This document shows, piece by piece, positions 36,268 to 44,821 of a stretch of DNA of 64,000 nt. Within the stretch, counting starts at the first letter, position 1, and each line of letters opens with the position of its first letter. This DNA is from an uncultured Clostridia bacterium. Lineage in GTDB: Bacteria > Bacillota > Clostridia > TANB77 > CAG-508. The DNA is taken from the NCBI GenBank assembly GCA_934162205.1, contig CAKPIA010000009.1, forward strand, positions 3,529 through 67,528. The letters run 5' to 3'. The notes under the pieces were generated by a model. It was not told the DNA's origin. It saw only the letters and a program-made list of their open reading frames with translations, and made no database searches. The position numbers and the translations under genes are program-made.

Positions 36268-36296
36268 ATTATACTACTTTTTCTTTATATAGTCAA
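36268..36296 (-). promoter_or_regulatory. Sigma-A promoter of the 35760-36197 gene
   Basis: On the minus strand, TTGACT (36291-36296), a 17-nt spacer and TATAAT (36268-36273), 71 nt before the start codon. Confidence 0.75.
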
Positions 36297-36355
36297 ATTA
36301 TGTAAATTTTGTCCCCTTTAAGTACATTAAATAAAAAAACACACCCTTAATCATA

Positions 36356-36384
36356 TTGAATTTTAAGCTGTTTTGTGGCATAAT
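36356..36384 (+). promoter_or_regulatory. Candidate promoter of mutS2
   Basis: TTGAAT (36356-36361), a 17-nt spacer and CATAAT (36379-36384), 33 nt before the ATG. Confidence 0.55.
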
Positions 36385-36416
36385 ATATAGAGTTTATTAA
36401 TTAGGAGATTTTAAAA

Positions 36417-38768
36417 ATGAAACAAACATATTTAAATAAATTAGAATATTTTAAAATAATAAATATACTTTCAGGTTATTGTAAAACATATGTAGGAAAA
36501 AATCTTGTAGCAAATTTAGTACCATCTAACAACAAAGATGAAGTATTAAAATTATTACAAGAAACTGAAGAAGCTGTAAATTTAACATATAGAATGTCAA
36601 CTGCTCCAATGTCAGAGATAGCAAATATTTCAGAAAATTTACTAACATTAGAAAGTTTTGGAGTTCTATCTATAAAATCTATTTTAGAAATAAAAAACAT
36701 TTTACAATTATCACAAGAATTAAAAAATTATTTTTACACAGAAACAATTGATACATCTTCTTTTACATTACTTGAACAATATTTTTCTAAATTATATACA
36801 AATAAAAATATTGTTGAAAAAATATCAAAAATAATAATTGACGAAAATACAATAGCAGACGACGCTTCTTCAAGTTTAAAAAGCATTAGAAGAAAGCAAA
36901 GAAATTTAGAACAAGATATTAAAGACAAATTAAACTCATTTATACATTCATCAAGTTACTCTAAATATATACAAGAAAATATAATAACAATTAAAAATGA
37001 CAGATACGTAATTCCTGTAAAAGAAGAATACAGAAGTATGATAAAAGGATTTGTACATGATATATCAAGTAGTGGTTCAACTGTTTTTATAGAACCTATA
37101 TCAATATTCGAAACAAATAATGATATAAATAACTTAAAAATTGAAGAACATCTTGAAATTGAAAAGATTCTTAAAGATTTATCTTTATTGCTATCTCCTA
37201 TAACAAATGAGTTAAAAACAAATGTAGAAACTATAGGATATCTTGATTATATATTTGCAAAGTCAAGTTACTCTAAAGATATAAAAGGAATTACACCAAA
37301 TATTAATGATAATAAAAATATAAAATTAATAAATGCTAAGCACCCATTAATAGATCAAAATAAAGTAGTACCAATTTCAGTAAATATTGGAGAAGATTTT
37401 TCTACTTTAGTAATAACTGGTCCTAATACAGGTGGAAAAACTGTTACTTTAAAAACAATTGGACTTTTAGTATGTATGGCTTGTAGTGGTTTAAACATTC
37501 CAGCTGATGAACAATCTAGCATATTTGTTTTTGATGAAATATTTGCAGATATTGGTGATGACCAAAGTATTTCAGAATCATTAAGTACTTTCTCTGCTCA
37601 TATGACAAACATTGTAGATATTGTAAATACAGCAACTGATAAAAGTTTAATATTACTAGATGAATTAGCCTCTGGAACAGATCCTTTAGAAGGTGCAAAT
37701 TTAGCAATTAGTATTTTAGATTATTTTAAAAACATTAATGCACTAACTATTTCAACTACACATTATCAAGAATTAAAAGAATATGCTTTAGTTACAAAAG
37801 GTGTTAAAAACGCAAGCGTTGAATTTAATCTAGAAACTTTAAGCCCTACTTACAAACTATTAATTGGAGTTCCAGGAAAAAGTAATGCATTTGAAATAAG
37901 CAAAAAATTAGGATTAAAACAAGAAATAATAACATATGCAAAAAGTATGTTAAACAGTGATGACGTAAGTATTGAAGAATTATTAAAAAATATATATGAC
38001 AATAAAGCTAAAATTGAAGCTGAAAAGCAAGAAACTGAAAAATATTTAGAAGAAGTTAAAACTTTAAAAGCTAGTCTTATACAAGATAATAGTAATTTAG
38101 AAAAACAGAAAATTGATTTAATTAATAATGCAAAAATTGAAGCAAGAAAAATTCTTCTTAATGCAAAAGATGAAGCAAATGAAATTATAAAGAATTTAAA
38201 TAATTCTAGTGATATAAAAACTCAAAATAATTTAAGAAACAAATTAAATAACGATATTAATAGTATTTCTTTACAAAACTATGAAACAAAATCAATATCA
38301 AATGCATTAAATATTTCACAAATAAAACAAAATGAAACAGTTTTTGTTACAACTTTAAAACAAAATGGAATTGTATTATCAAATATATCAAAATCAAATG
38401 AAGTTATTGTTCAAGTTGGTAGCATAAAAATGAATATTCCTATTAAATATTTAGAAAAAGCTCATAAGGAAACTACTACAAAAAAAGATACCAAAAATTA
38501 TACTAGTATTTCTAAAACTAGAAATGTAAAAACAGAAATAAATGTTATTGGTTATACTGTTGAAGAAGCTACATTTGTAGTTGACAAGTTTTTAGATGAT
38601 TGTGCTTTAGCTAAAATCAAAACAGCAAGAATTGTACATGGTAAAGGTACTGGAAAATTGAAAAATGGTATACATCAATTTTTAAAAAATCACCCTCATG
38701 TAGCATCATATAGAATGGGAACATATGGTGAAGGTGAAATGGGTGTAACTGTAGTAGAAGTTAAGTAA
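36417..38768 (+). CDS. mutS2: Endonuclease MutS2
   Basis: MutS2 lacks the mismatch-recognition domain of MutS. It acts on branched DNA and, in Bacillus, on collided ribosomes. The 783 residues have the core (about 1-320), Walker A TGPNTGGKTVTLKT (about 339-352) and Walker B LLDELASGTDPLEG. A long coiled region (about 510-610) and the C-terminal Smr domain (INVIGYTVEEATFVV, RIVHGKGTGKLKNGI) complete it. AGGAGATTTT precedes the ATG. It is the only large plus-strand gene of the window and runs against its neighbours. Confidence 0.96.
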   Translation: MKQTYLNKLEYFKIINILSGYCKTYVGKNLVANLVPSNNKDEVLKLLQETEEAVNLTYRMSTAPMSEIANISENLLTLESFGVLSIKSILEIKNILQLSQELKNYFYTETIDTSSFTLLEQYFSKLYTNKNIVEKISKIIIDENTIADDASSSLKSIRRKQRNLEQDIKDKLNSFIHSSSYSKYIQENIITIKNDRYVIPVKEEYRSMIKGFVHDISSSGSTVFIEPISIFETNNDINNLKIEEHLEIEKILKDLSLLLSPITNELKTNVETIGYLDYIFAKSSYSKDIKGITPNINDNKNIKLINAKHPLIDQNKVVPISVNIGEDFSTLVITGPNTGGKTVTLKTIGLLVCMACSGLNIPADEQSSIFVFDEIFADIGDDQSISESLSTFSAHMTNIVDIVNTATDKSLILLDELASGTDPLEGANLAISILDYFKNINALTISTTHYQELKEYALVTKGVKNASVEFNLETLSPTYKLLIGVPGKSNAFEISKKLGLKQEIITYAKSMLNSDDVSIEELLKNIYDNKAKIEAEKQETEKYLEEVKTLKASLIQDNSNLEKQKIDLINNAKIEARKILLNAKDEANEIIKNLNNSSDIKTQNNLRNKLNNDINSISLQNYETKSISNALNISQIKQNETVFVTTLKQNGIVLSNISKSNEVIVQVGSIKMNIPIKYLEKAHKETTTKKDTKNYTSISKTRNVKTEINVIGYTVEEATFVVDKFLDDCALAKIKTARIVHGKGTGKLKNGIHQFLKNHPHVASYRMGTYGEGEMGVTVVEVK

Positions 38769-38779
38769 AGAAAAAATAA

Positions 38780-38912
38780 AATTTCTATATATTGTTTTTC
38801 TATGCCTTGTTGTCGCATCCCTCGAAATCCTTCGGGAAGGATGCTCCATTCGCCCTCCGCTAACGCTCCAGTTGGTCGCTACGCGGCATTTGAAAAACAA
38901 TATATAGAAATT
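38780..38912. repeat. 133-bp palindromic element after mutS2: 21-bp arms around a GC-rich core
   Basis: Perfect 21-bp inverted arms (38780-38800 and 38892-38912, AT-rich) enclose about 90 nt of much higher GC. The core is itself structured: ATGCC/GGCAT at its borders and TCCTTCGGGAAGGA inside. The outer arms may be the original mutS2 terminator, with a mobile structured sequence inserted in its loop. Confidence 0.75.
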
Positions 38913-38938
38913 ATTAAAACATAATATTTTATATAACT

Positions 38939-39943
38939 TTATTTAACTTCTACTACATTATCTTTGCATACATTTTTTAATCTATTCATTATAGCTACTG
39001 CTAGTCCTCTTTCCTCTATTCCTTTAATAAGTACTATTTCTGGATTTAATTGATTTATTTTTCTTAAATTTTTAAATAACTTTTTAGAAATTTCTTCTAA
39101 ATTTTCTTTAGTTCCCATTGATATAACATTTTTAGAGTCAATTTTGTTAACATCTTCTTCTAAACAAAAAACTACTGCATTGTTATATTTTTTAATTTCA
39201 TCATTTATTTTTGAAATTACTTTTTTGTTATCATTCCCATATATTAGAACACTTTCACAATTTAAAGAATAATGTTTTAGTTTTTGACTTGGTAATAATT
39301 TATTATTTTGTTCATAATCTTTCTCAATATTTGGAGTTATTTTTAATATATCGTCATAAGTTACAGCCCCTGGTCTTAATATATGCACAACATTATCAAT
39401 TACTTCTACAATTGTTGATTCTAAACCTATTTTACATTCTCCTCCATCAACTATATAATCAATATCTTCTACAAAGTCTAATTTTATATCATCAAAATTT
39501 GTCCCACTTGGTCTACCAGATATATTAGCACTTGGTGCAGAAATTGGTACTCCTGCATTACTTATTATTTCTAATGCAATTTTATTATCTGGAACTCTAA
39601 CTCCAACTTTATTTTTTCCAGCAGTTACAATATCTGGCACTATATCTTTTTTGTTTAATATAATTGTAAATGGACCCGGAAAAAATTTTTCCATTAATTT
39701 ATATTCTAATTCTGTTATATTTTGTGTAATTTTTTCTATCATATTAATATTATTTACTAATAAATTTATTGGGTTTTTATAGTCTCTTTTTTTTATATCA
39801 TATAATTTTTTTACAGCATTAGCATCTAATCCATTTGTTCCAATCGCGTATACTGTTTCTGTTGGAAATATTACTATTTTTCCTTCTTTTATTTTTTCTC
39901 CTACTTCTTCTAAATCCTTTTCATTGTTTATATATTTATACAT
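38939..39943 (-). CDS. L-threonylcarbamoyladenylate synthase (Sua5/TsaC)
   Basis: This enzyme makes threonylcarbamoyl-AMP from threonine, bicarbonate and ATP, the donor used by TsaD for tRNA t6A. The YrdC domain covers about residues 8-195, with FPTETVYAIGTNGLDA, KKRDYKNPINLLV, FPGPFTIIL and ISAPSANISGRPSGT. The extra C-terminal domain (about 220-334) makes it the long Sua5 form. GAGGT lies before the ATG. Confidence 0.93.
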   Translation of the reverse strand: MYKYINNEKDLEEVGEKIKEGKIVIFPTETVYAIGTNGLDANAVKKLYDIKKRDYKNPINLLVNNINMIEKITQNITELEYKLMEKFFPGPFTIILNKKDIVPDIVTAGKNKVGVRVPDNKIALEIISNAGVPISAPSANISGRPSGTNFDDIKLDFVEDIDYIVDGGECKIGLESTIVEVIDNVVHILRPGAVTYDDILKITPNIEKDYEQNNKLLPSQKLKHYSLNCESVLIYGNDNKKVISKINDEIKKYNNAVVFCLEEDVNKIDSKNVISMGTKENLEEISKKLFKNLRKINQLNPEIVLIKGIEERGLAVAIMNRLKNVCKDNVVEVK

Positions 39944-39963
39944 AATTAGTACCTCAAAAACAT

Positions 39964-39985
39964 ATCCCTAATTAATATTAGGGAT
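39964..39985 (-). terminator. Terminator of the dCMP deaminase gene
   Basis: ATCCCTAAT/ATTAGGGAT forms a 9-bp stem with a 4-nt loop, 7 nt past the stop codon. The minus-strand tail is ATGTTTTTG. Confidence 0.7.
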
Positions 39986-39991
39986 TTTTCT

Positions 39992-40498
39992 TTATTTTAA
40001 ATCTATTATTATTTCTTTTTCTTTATCTAATTCTATTTTTGTATACTTAACACCACATTCATCAAATAATCTTCTTGATGCTATATTATTTTCAGAATTA
40101 GCATATTTATCAGATAAATAAATTACTTCTTTTATTCCTGATTGAATTATAATTTTTGCACATTCATTGCATGGAAATAAATCTACATATATTTTAGCAT
40201 TTTCTAAATCTTTTTTACTTCCTCTATAATTCAATATTGCATTCATTTCAGCGTGACATACATATGGATATTTCGTATTTAAATTATCTCCTTCTCTAGC
40301 CCAAGGAAATTTTTCATCACTAAATCCATTAGGTGCTCCGTTATATCCTATAGATAATATTCTGTTGTCATTGCTTACAATACATGCTCCAACTTGTGTT
40401 GATGGATCTTTACTTCTCATTGCTGAAAGCTTTGCTATAGACATAAAATATTCATCCCAACTTATATAATTAGTTCTTTTTATATTTTTATTATCCAT
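39992..40498 (-). CDS. Deoxycytidylate deaminase-type enzyme (ComEB-like)
   Basis: It converts dCMP to dUMP, the substrate for thymidylate synthase. The zinc motifs are CHAEMNAI (about residues 78-85) and LFPCNECAKIII (about 105-116), plus an N-terminal DPSTQVGACI. The 168 residues fit the dCMP deaminase/ComEB family; the former is more likely from function. GGGGGAA precedes the ATG. thyA and folA lie about 3-4 kb away but are not in the same operon. Confidence 0.92.
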   Translation of the reverse strand: MDNKNIKRTNYISWDEYFMSIAKLSAMRSKDPSTQVGACIVSNDNRILSIGYNGAPNGFSDEKFPWAREGDNLNTKYPYVCHAEMNAILNYRGSKKDLENAKIYVDLFPCNECAKIIIQSGIKEVIYLSDKYANSENNIASRRLFDECGVKYTKIELDKEKEIIIDLK

Positions 40499-40552
40499 AT
40501 ATATTCCCCCTTAATTTATGCGATTATATCACATTTTGAGTATATATGACAA

Positions 40553-40583
40553 TAAAAAACAGAGGAAATTCATTTGAATTCTC
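40553..40583 (-). terminator. Terminator of splB
   Basis: On the minus strand a stem GAGAATTC..GAATTTCCTC is followed by TGTTTTTTATTG, 23 nt after the stop. Confidence 0.65.
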
Positions 40584-40605
40584 ACATCTATATTAATAAT
40601 TTTAA

Positions 40606-41604
40606 TTATACTATATACATTATTTCATTATTTGGAAAATATTTTTTCATATTTTCTCTAAAAAATTGTTCTCCATCTTCTCTCAAACCATTTTTGTACA
40701 TATATTTTCCTTTACCTCTTCCTGTCATCAATTCTTTATTATATAAGTTAATTGCATTAGGAAATGCCTCTTCATTAATTTTAGTATGGACAAAACTATA
40801 AGTCATAAATATTATTTCAAAAAATACATCATTTTTTACTTTTTCAGATAATTCTTCATTTAATCTTTGTATTAATTCTAAGTATAGCTCTTTCCAATTA
40901 TCCACCATTATAACAGGCGCTATTAATATTCCTATTTTATATCCTGCTTCTTTTAGTTTATTTATTGCTTCTATTCTTCCTTTTAATCTAGAAGTTCCAA
41001 ATTCTACTTTGTTTATAATTTCTTCTGGATTAACACTAACTCTAACAATAACTTTTCCATTATGATTTAAACTTAAAATATCATCAACCATATCAAATTT
41101 TGTTGGAAATGTTAAATATCCTTTTGGTGTATTTGCAAAATTTTCTATTGTCCATTTTAAATTACCAGTTATTGTGTTTTCTAATATTAAATCACTATTG
41201 CTTCCTATTTCAAATGTTAATTCTTTTTCAGATTTCTCTGCAGTTTTTATTATTTTTTGTAACATTTCTTCTCTATTTACAAACAATCTTAAGTATGCAC
41301 ATTTATTGTAATTACATACTAAATAACAATACATACACATTGCTGTACAACCTGAAGATGTATATGGTACTAAATAATCCGAAGTTTTATGATTCTCTAC
41401 AAATTTGTGTGTTTTACGTACTCCAATTATTAAATTTCTTTTCATGTCTGCAAATTCAGAATTTTGTTTTTTCCTCATTTCTTCTATATTGTTATGATTT
41501 TCTATAATCACTTTTGGAACATCTTTATATTTTTCTAAAAGTTCTCTTCCTAACTGATAGTTTTCTATATTTTTTTCATAATAAATTGCTTTAGGTTTAA
41601 ACAT
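40606..41604 (-). CDS. splB: Spore photoproduct lyase family radical SAM enzyme
   Basis: SplB repairs the thymine dimer formed in UV-irradiated spore DNA. The radical-SAM cluster site is CTAMCMYCYL (CX3CX2C, about residues 88-97), preceded by YLVPYTSSG. Further family features are FEIGSNSDLILENT, VIVRVSVNPEEI and KEAGYKIGILIAPV. The 332 residues are the usual length. AGGAGG precedes the ATG. It fits the other spore genes in the window. Confidence 0.92.
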   Translation of the reverse strand: MFKPKAIYYEKNIENYQLGRELLEKYKDVPKVIIENHNNIEEMRKKQNSEFADMKRNLIIGVRKTHKFVENHKTSDYLVPYTSSGCTAMCMYCYLVCNYNKCAYLRLFVNREEMLQKIIKTAEKSEKELTFEIGSNSDLILENTITGNLKWTIENFANTPKGYLTFPTKFDMVDDILSLNHNGKVIVRVSVNPEEIINKVEFGTSRLKGRIEAINKLKEAGYKIGILIAPVIMVDNWKELYLELIQRLNEELSEKVKNDVFFEIIFMTYSFVHTKINEEAFPNAINLYNKELMTGRGKGKYMYKNGLREDGEQFFRENMKKYFPNNEIMYIV

Positions 41605-41650
41605 ATTTTTCCTCCTAAAATTAGTTTAACCTAAATATTTTATAAAATTC

Positions 41651-41689
41651 AAAAACACACTTCAAATTTTAAACTTGAAATGTGTTTTT
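41651..41689 (-). terminator. Terminator of the first prepilin/lectin gene
   Basis: AAAAACACA..TTCAA pairs with TTGAA..TGTGTTTTT (one mismatch), and TTTTTGAATTTT follows on the minus strand. It is past the hairpin repeat at 41702. Confidence 0.7.
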
Positions 41690-41701
41690 CCATTTTCGAT
41701 T

Positions 41702-41732
41702 GTTGTCAAAAAACTACGTCCCCATTGACAAC
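41702..41732 (-). repeat. 31-bp hairpin repeat, copy 4
   Basis: It is identical to copies 1 and 5 and starts 15 nt past the stop of the prepilin/lectin gene. With copy 5 it forms a direct repeat flanking that gene. Confidence 0.85.
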
Positions 41733-41747
41733 TTTTATTTTCATTTT

Positions 41748-43247
41748 TTAATAAAGTGATGAACGGAAACAATAACTATCCCATGTAACTTCATTACCAC
41801 AATCTTCACGATAAGTAACCGGATAAAAATATCCATGGTAACTATACTTGCTTCCCGCTAAACTACAAGTAGCACTATCTCTTGTTGACTTTTCTAATGT
41901 AAACTCGCATCCATTTCCAGCGAAATCATATATATTCTTTTTTTTATTCTGTTCACTTGCTCCTGTTGTTAATAATCCACCTCCTGTTTCTCCTTCATTT
42001 ATGTCATCATATGAATTTTTACTATAATTATATTTCTTTGCTTTTGTGCTATTTATTGTAAATGTACTGTTACTAAAATTTCCCCAACTTGTACTTTCTT
42101 CTTTTATATAGTATTGTGCTGTCTTTGTACTTGTATCCCAATCACCTTTTACTTCTAAAAACTTACATACTAAATCCCATTGTATTCCATACATTAAACT
42201 ACTTGTTTTATTTCCTGTAGCCATTCCATTTGCTAATTGTTGTGCATCTCTACAATATACAAAATTATATGGTATCATATCTTTTTTACTTACTGCTTTT
42301 GGTGAACTACTTGTTATTTCTGTTCTCCAATATCTTGCTAAACTTGTGTCTTCATCACTACTTTCTATTCCCGCTTCATATCTTCCTATATAAAATCCTT
42401 TATTTGTATATATACTACTTAACATTTTATTATAATTTGTATTATATTCATTATATGTTAATCCACATCCATTATTTAATAATTTTTGTGTATCTGTTAA
42501 CCCTTCTGTACTTGCTGTTACAATCCCTCTTTCTCCCATAGCATACCATTCATCTGTCCAATTTTTTCCTCTAGATTTTGATTCACCTTGTCTATAATCA
42601 CTTGCATATGTTATTAAATCTGCTTTTATATTTGTATAATCTGTACTACTTGTTGCAGTTGCAAATGCTGTTGCCGGTACTTCTACCCATACCCATTCAT
42701 TTTGATTACTATCTATCATTACTATTCCTGTTGTTTCATTTGTATTTGAATCTATTGTTGAACCTGTTGGTTTTGCCGCTGTTGCTTGTTCTATTACTGT
42801 TCTTGTATCTTCTTCTGGTTTCTTTGTTCCATAATCTATTTTTGTATCTTCATCTTTTTTACTGTCATCTTTTCCTGTTGTGTTTGATGTTATTATTCCA
42901 TTCGCTGTTATTGTTACTTCATAACTTCCTTTTTTTACTATCCATGGTAAGTTATCATCTGCTGATTTTGTTATTGTTGTTCCACTTATTTTATTTAATT
43001 CTTCATCTAATGTTTTTAAATCTATACTTGCTGTATCATTTACTCTTGATGCCATTACTGCTAATTTTACTTGTTCTTCAAACTCTGCTTTACTATTTGT
43101 TTCTCTTGCATTTGTTGCTTGTTTTAGTATTCCATTATCTCCTGTTATCATTGTTATTGTTACTCCTGCAAGTATTAATAAGATTATTATTGTTATTATT
43201 AATGCTATTAATGTAATACCTTTCCTATTTTTTAAAACCTTCCCCAT
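41748..43247 (-). CDS. Prepilin-type N-terminus with FGE-like C-type-lectin domain, paralogue 1
   Basis: This is a surface protein of 499 residues. The N-terminus KNRKGITLIALIITIIILLILAG is a class III-like prepilin signal (cut after RKG) with Ala in place of the usual Glu5. Residues about 30-115 are nearly identical to paralogue 2 (52203-53918). A Ser/Thr/Asp-rich linker follows. The C-terminal half has FGE-sulfatase/C-type-lectin features: NEWVWVEVPATAF, KGFYIGRYEAGI, NIYDFAGNGCEFTLE and a terminal CFRSSLY. GAAGGAGG precedes the ATG. The 3' end is more GC-rich than the rest. It is flanked by two identical 31-bp repeats. The ligand is unknown. Confidence 0.8.
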   Translation of the reverse strand: MGKVLKNRKGITLIALIITIIILLILAGVTITMITGDNGILKQATNARETNSKAEFEEQVKLAVMASRVNDTASIDLKTLDEELNKISGTTITKSADDNLPWIVKKGSYEVTITANGIITSNTTGKDDSKKDEDTKIDYGTKKPEEDTRTVIEQATAAKPTGSTIDSNTNETTGIVMIDSNQNEWVWVEVPATAFATATSSTDYTNIKADLITYASDYRQGESKSRGKNWTDEWYAMGERGIVTASTEGLTDTQKLLNNGCGLTYNEYNTNYNKMLSSIYTNKGFYIGRYEAGIESSDEDTSLARYWRTEITSSSPKAVSKKDMIPYNFVYCRDAQQLANGMATGNKTSSLMYGIQWDLVCKFLEVKGDWDTSTKTAQYYIKEESTSWGNFSNSTFTINSTKAKKYNYSKNSYDDINEGETGGGLLTTGASEQNKKKNIYDFAGNGCEFTLEKSTRDSATCSLAGSKYSYHGYFYPVTYREDCGNEVTWDSYCFRSSLY

Positions 43248-43298
43248 TTTTTCCTCCTTCGTATTTCTACTATTTGTTTCGTAGTTTTCTTTTTAATG

Positions 43299-43329
43299 GT
43301 TGTCAAAAAACTACGTCCCCATTGACAAC
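43299..43329 (-). repeat. 31-bp hairpin repeat, copy 5
   Basis: It is identical to copies 1 and 4 and starts 4 nt after the folA stop codon. Confidence 0.85.
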
Positions 43330-43332
43330 TAT

Positions 43333-43821
43333 TTATATTCTCTCATATGTTACATATTCATAATCAAATGGATTTTTTTCGTCTTTTAATCCTTTTTCTC
43401 TTTCAGTAACTTTCCATTCACTCATATTAATTTCTGGAAAAGATACATCTCCATCAAATTCTTGATTTATTTCTGTTATGTACATTTTTGTACAATATGT
43501 CATTAACAATCTGTACATTGTAGCTCCACCTATTACAAAATGCTCTTCTTCATCTTTTATGTATTTATCTAATAATGATATATCTTCTAATATTTCAACA
43601 TTTTCATCATCTATTTCCATATTAGCATCATTACATAAAATAACATGATGTCTATTTGGTAAAACTCTTCCTAATGATTCAAATGTTTTTCTTCCCATTA
43701 TTATTGTATGTCCTGTTGTTAATTTTTTAAATCTTTTTAAATCTTCTGGCAAGTGCCATATTAATTGATTATCTTTTCCTATGACATTATTTTTTGCTTT
43801 TGCTACTATTAAACTTAACAT
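43333..43821 (-). CDS. folA: Dihydrofolate reductase
   Basis: FolA regenerates tetrahydrofolate, needed after the ThyA reaction. The 162 residues have IVAKAKNNVIGKDNQLIWHLPEDLKRF (substrate and NADPH loop), HTIIMGRKTFESLG, HFVIGGATMYRLL and a final FDYEYVTYERI. The gene follows thyA by 15 nt; AGGAGG lies before the ATG. The thyA-folA pair is a standard operon. Confidence 0.96.
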   Translation of the reverse strand: MLSLIVAKAKNNVIGKDNQLIWHLPEDLKRFKKLTTGHTIIMGRKTFESLGRVLPNRHHVILCNDANMEIDDENVEILEDISLLDKYIKDEEEHFVIGGATMYRLLMTYCTKMYITEINQEFDGDVSFPEINMSEWKVTEREKGLKDEKNPFDYEYVTYERI

Positions 43822-43836
43822 TTTATTCCTCCTAAA

Positions 43837-44694
43837 TTATATAGCTACTGGTATTTTTCCTAATTTTATATCTTTATTGTAATCATAACCTTGTATTTCA
43901 AAATCTTCTACTTTAAAGTCATAGAAATTTTTTGTTGGATTATTTATTACTAGTTTTGGATTTACGTTCATTGATTCTGCTTGTATTAATTTTTCTATTA
44001 AAGGAACATGTCTATCATATATATGACAATCTCCTATATTGTGTGTTAGTGTTCCCACTTCTAATCCTGCAACTTGTGCAAACATACATAAAAGTGCCGC
44101 ATATTGCATTGTATTCCATCCATTTGCAGCAAGCATATCTTGTGAACGTTGATTTAATATTAAATGTAATTTTCCTCCCTTTACTAACCATTGTGTTCCA
44201 TATGCACATGGTTCTAAGTTCATATCTTTTAATTCTTCATGATTAAATATATTTGTCATTATTCTACGACTTGCTTGATCATTGTTTAATAAATATAAAA
44301 CATAATCAACTTGATCCATTTCTTTTATTCCATCTTTTGTTTTAAATTTATATTTTTTTGCCATTTGATATCCATATGCTTTTCCTATTGATCCATCTGG
44401 ATTTGCCCATTGATCCCATATGTGTGAATTTAAATCATTTACATTGTTTGATTTTTTTTGCCAAATCCACAAAATCTCGTCAATTGCTCTTTTTACTGTT
44501 CCTGAATTATTACGTAATGTAATCATAGGAAATTCTTTTCCTACATCATATTTATTTGTAACTCCAACTATTGAAAAATAATTTGCTTCTTCTCCATCTT
44601 CCCATCTTGTTCTTACACCTGTTCCTTTTGATGAATATCCATGTTCTAATATTTCTTTACATGTATCTATAAAATTCTTATCTGCTTCTGTCAT
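43837..44694 (-). CDS. thyA: Thymidylate synthase
   Basis: ThyA methylates dUMP to dTMP using methylene-tetrahydrofolate. I start at the ATG at 44694 (285 aa) because GGAGGTTGTT is its ribosome site; a TTG four codons upstream is less likely. Key parts are TGVRTRWEDGE (phosphate loop), the catalytic Cys in LEPCAYGTQW (canonical is PPCH), LNQRSQDMLAANGWN and HNIGDCHIYDRHV. It is somewhat divergent from E. coli ThyA but has the Firmicute ThyA layout. Confidence 0.93.
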   Translation of the reverse strand: MTEADKNFIDTCKEILEHGYSSKGTGVRTRWEDGEEANYFSIVGVTNKYDVGKEFPMITLRNNSGTVKRAIDEILWIWQKKSNNVNDLNSHIWDQWANPDGSIGKAYGYQMAKKYKFKTKDGIKEMDQVDYVLYLLNNDQASRRIMTNIFNHEELKDMNLEPCAYGTQWLVKGGKLHLILNQRSQDMLAANGWNTMQYAALLCMFAQVAGLEVGTLTHNIGDCHIYDRHVPLIEKLIQAESMNVNPKLVINNPTKNFYDFKVEDFEIQGYDYNKDIKLGKIPVAI

Positions 44695-44741
44695 AACAAC
44701 CTCCAATTTATATTATTTTATGATAATATATCACATCAACA

Positions 44742-44783
44742 AAAAAAAGTATAGCATTTTTATACAAAATACTACACTTTTTT
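44742..44783 (-). terminator. Terminator of the acyl-CoA synthetase gene
   Basis: AAAAAGTATAGCATTTT pairs with AAAATACTACACTTTTT (one mismatch), with A/T runs on both sides. It lies 39 nt past the stop codon. Confidence 0.7.
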
Positions 44784-44821
44784 ATTACTTTTTGTTAATA
44801 ATATTTGTTGTTTATATTAGA

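Noticed and set aside
36198..36416. Riboswitch or small gene between mutS2 and the 35760 gene
   Set aside because: Only divergent promoters and AT-rich filler are visible; no conserved RNA motif or open frame was found.
38706..38900. Minus-strand frame over the mutS2 3' end and palindromic element
   Set aside because: It mainly overlaps mutS2 and the structured core, lacks a ribosome site and gives an Arg-rich nonsense-like product.
42230..43216. Long Leu/Tyr-rich plus-strand frames over the prepilin/lectin gene
   Set aside because: Low-complexity reverse frames of a Thr/Asn/Ile-rich gene in an AT-rich genome; no ribosome site and not protein-like.
13592..43329. The five 31-bp repeats as a CRISPR array
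   Set aside because: They are scattered over 30 kb with genes between them, not regularly spaced, and no cas gene is present.
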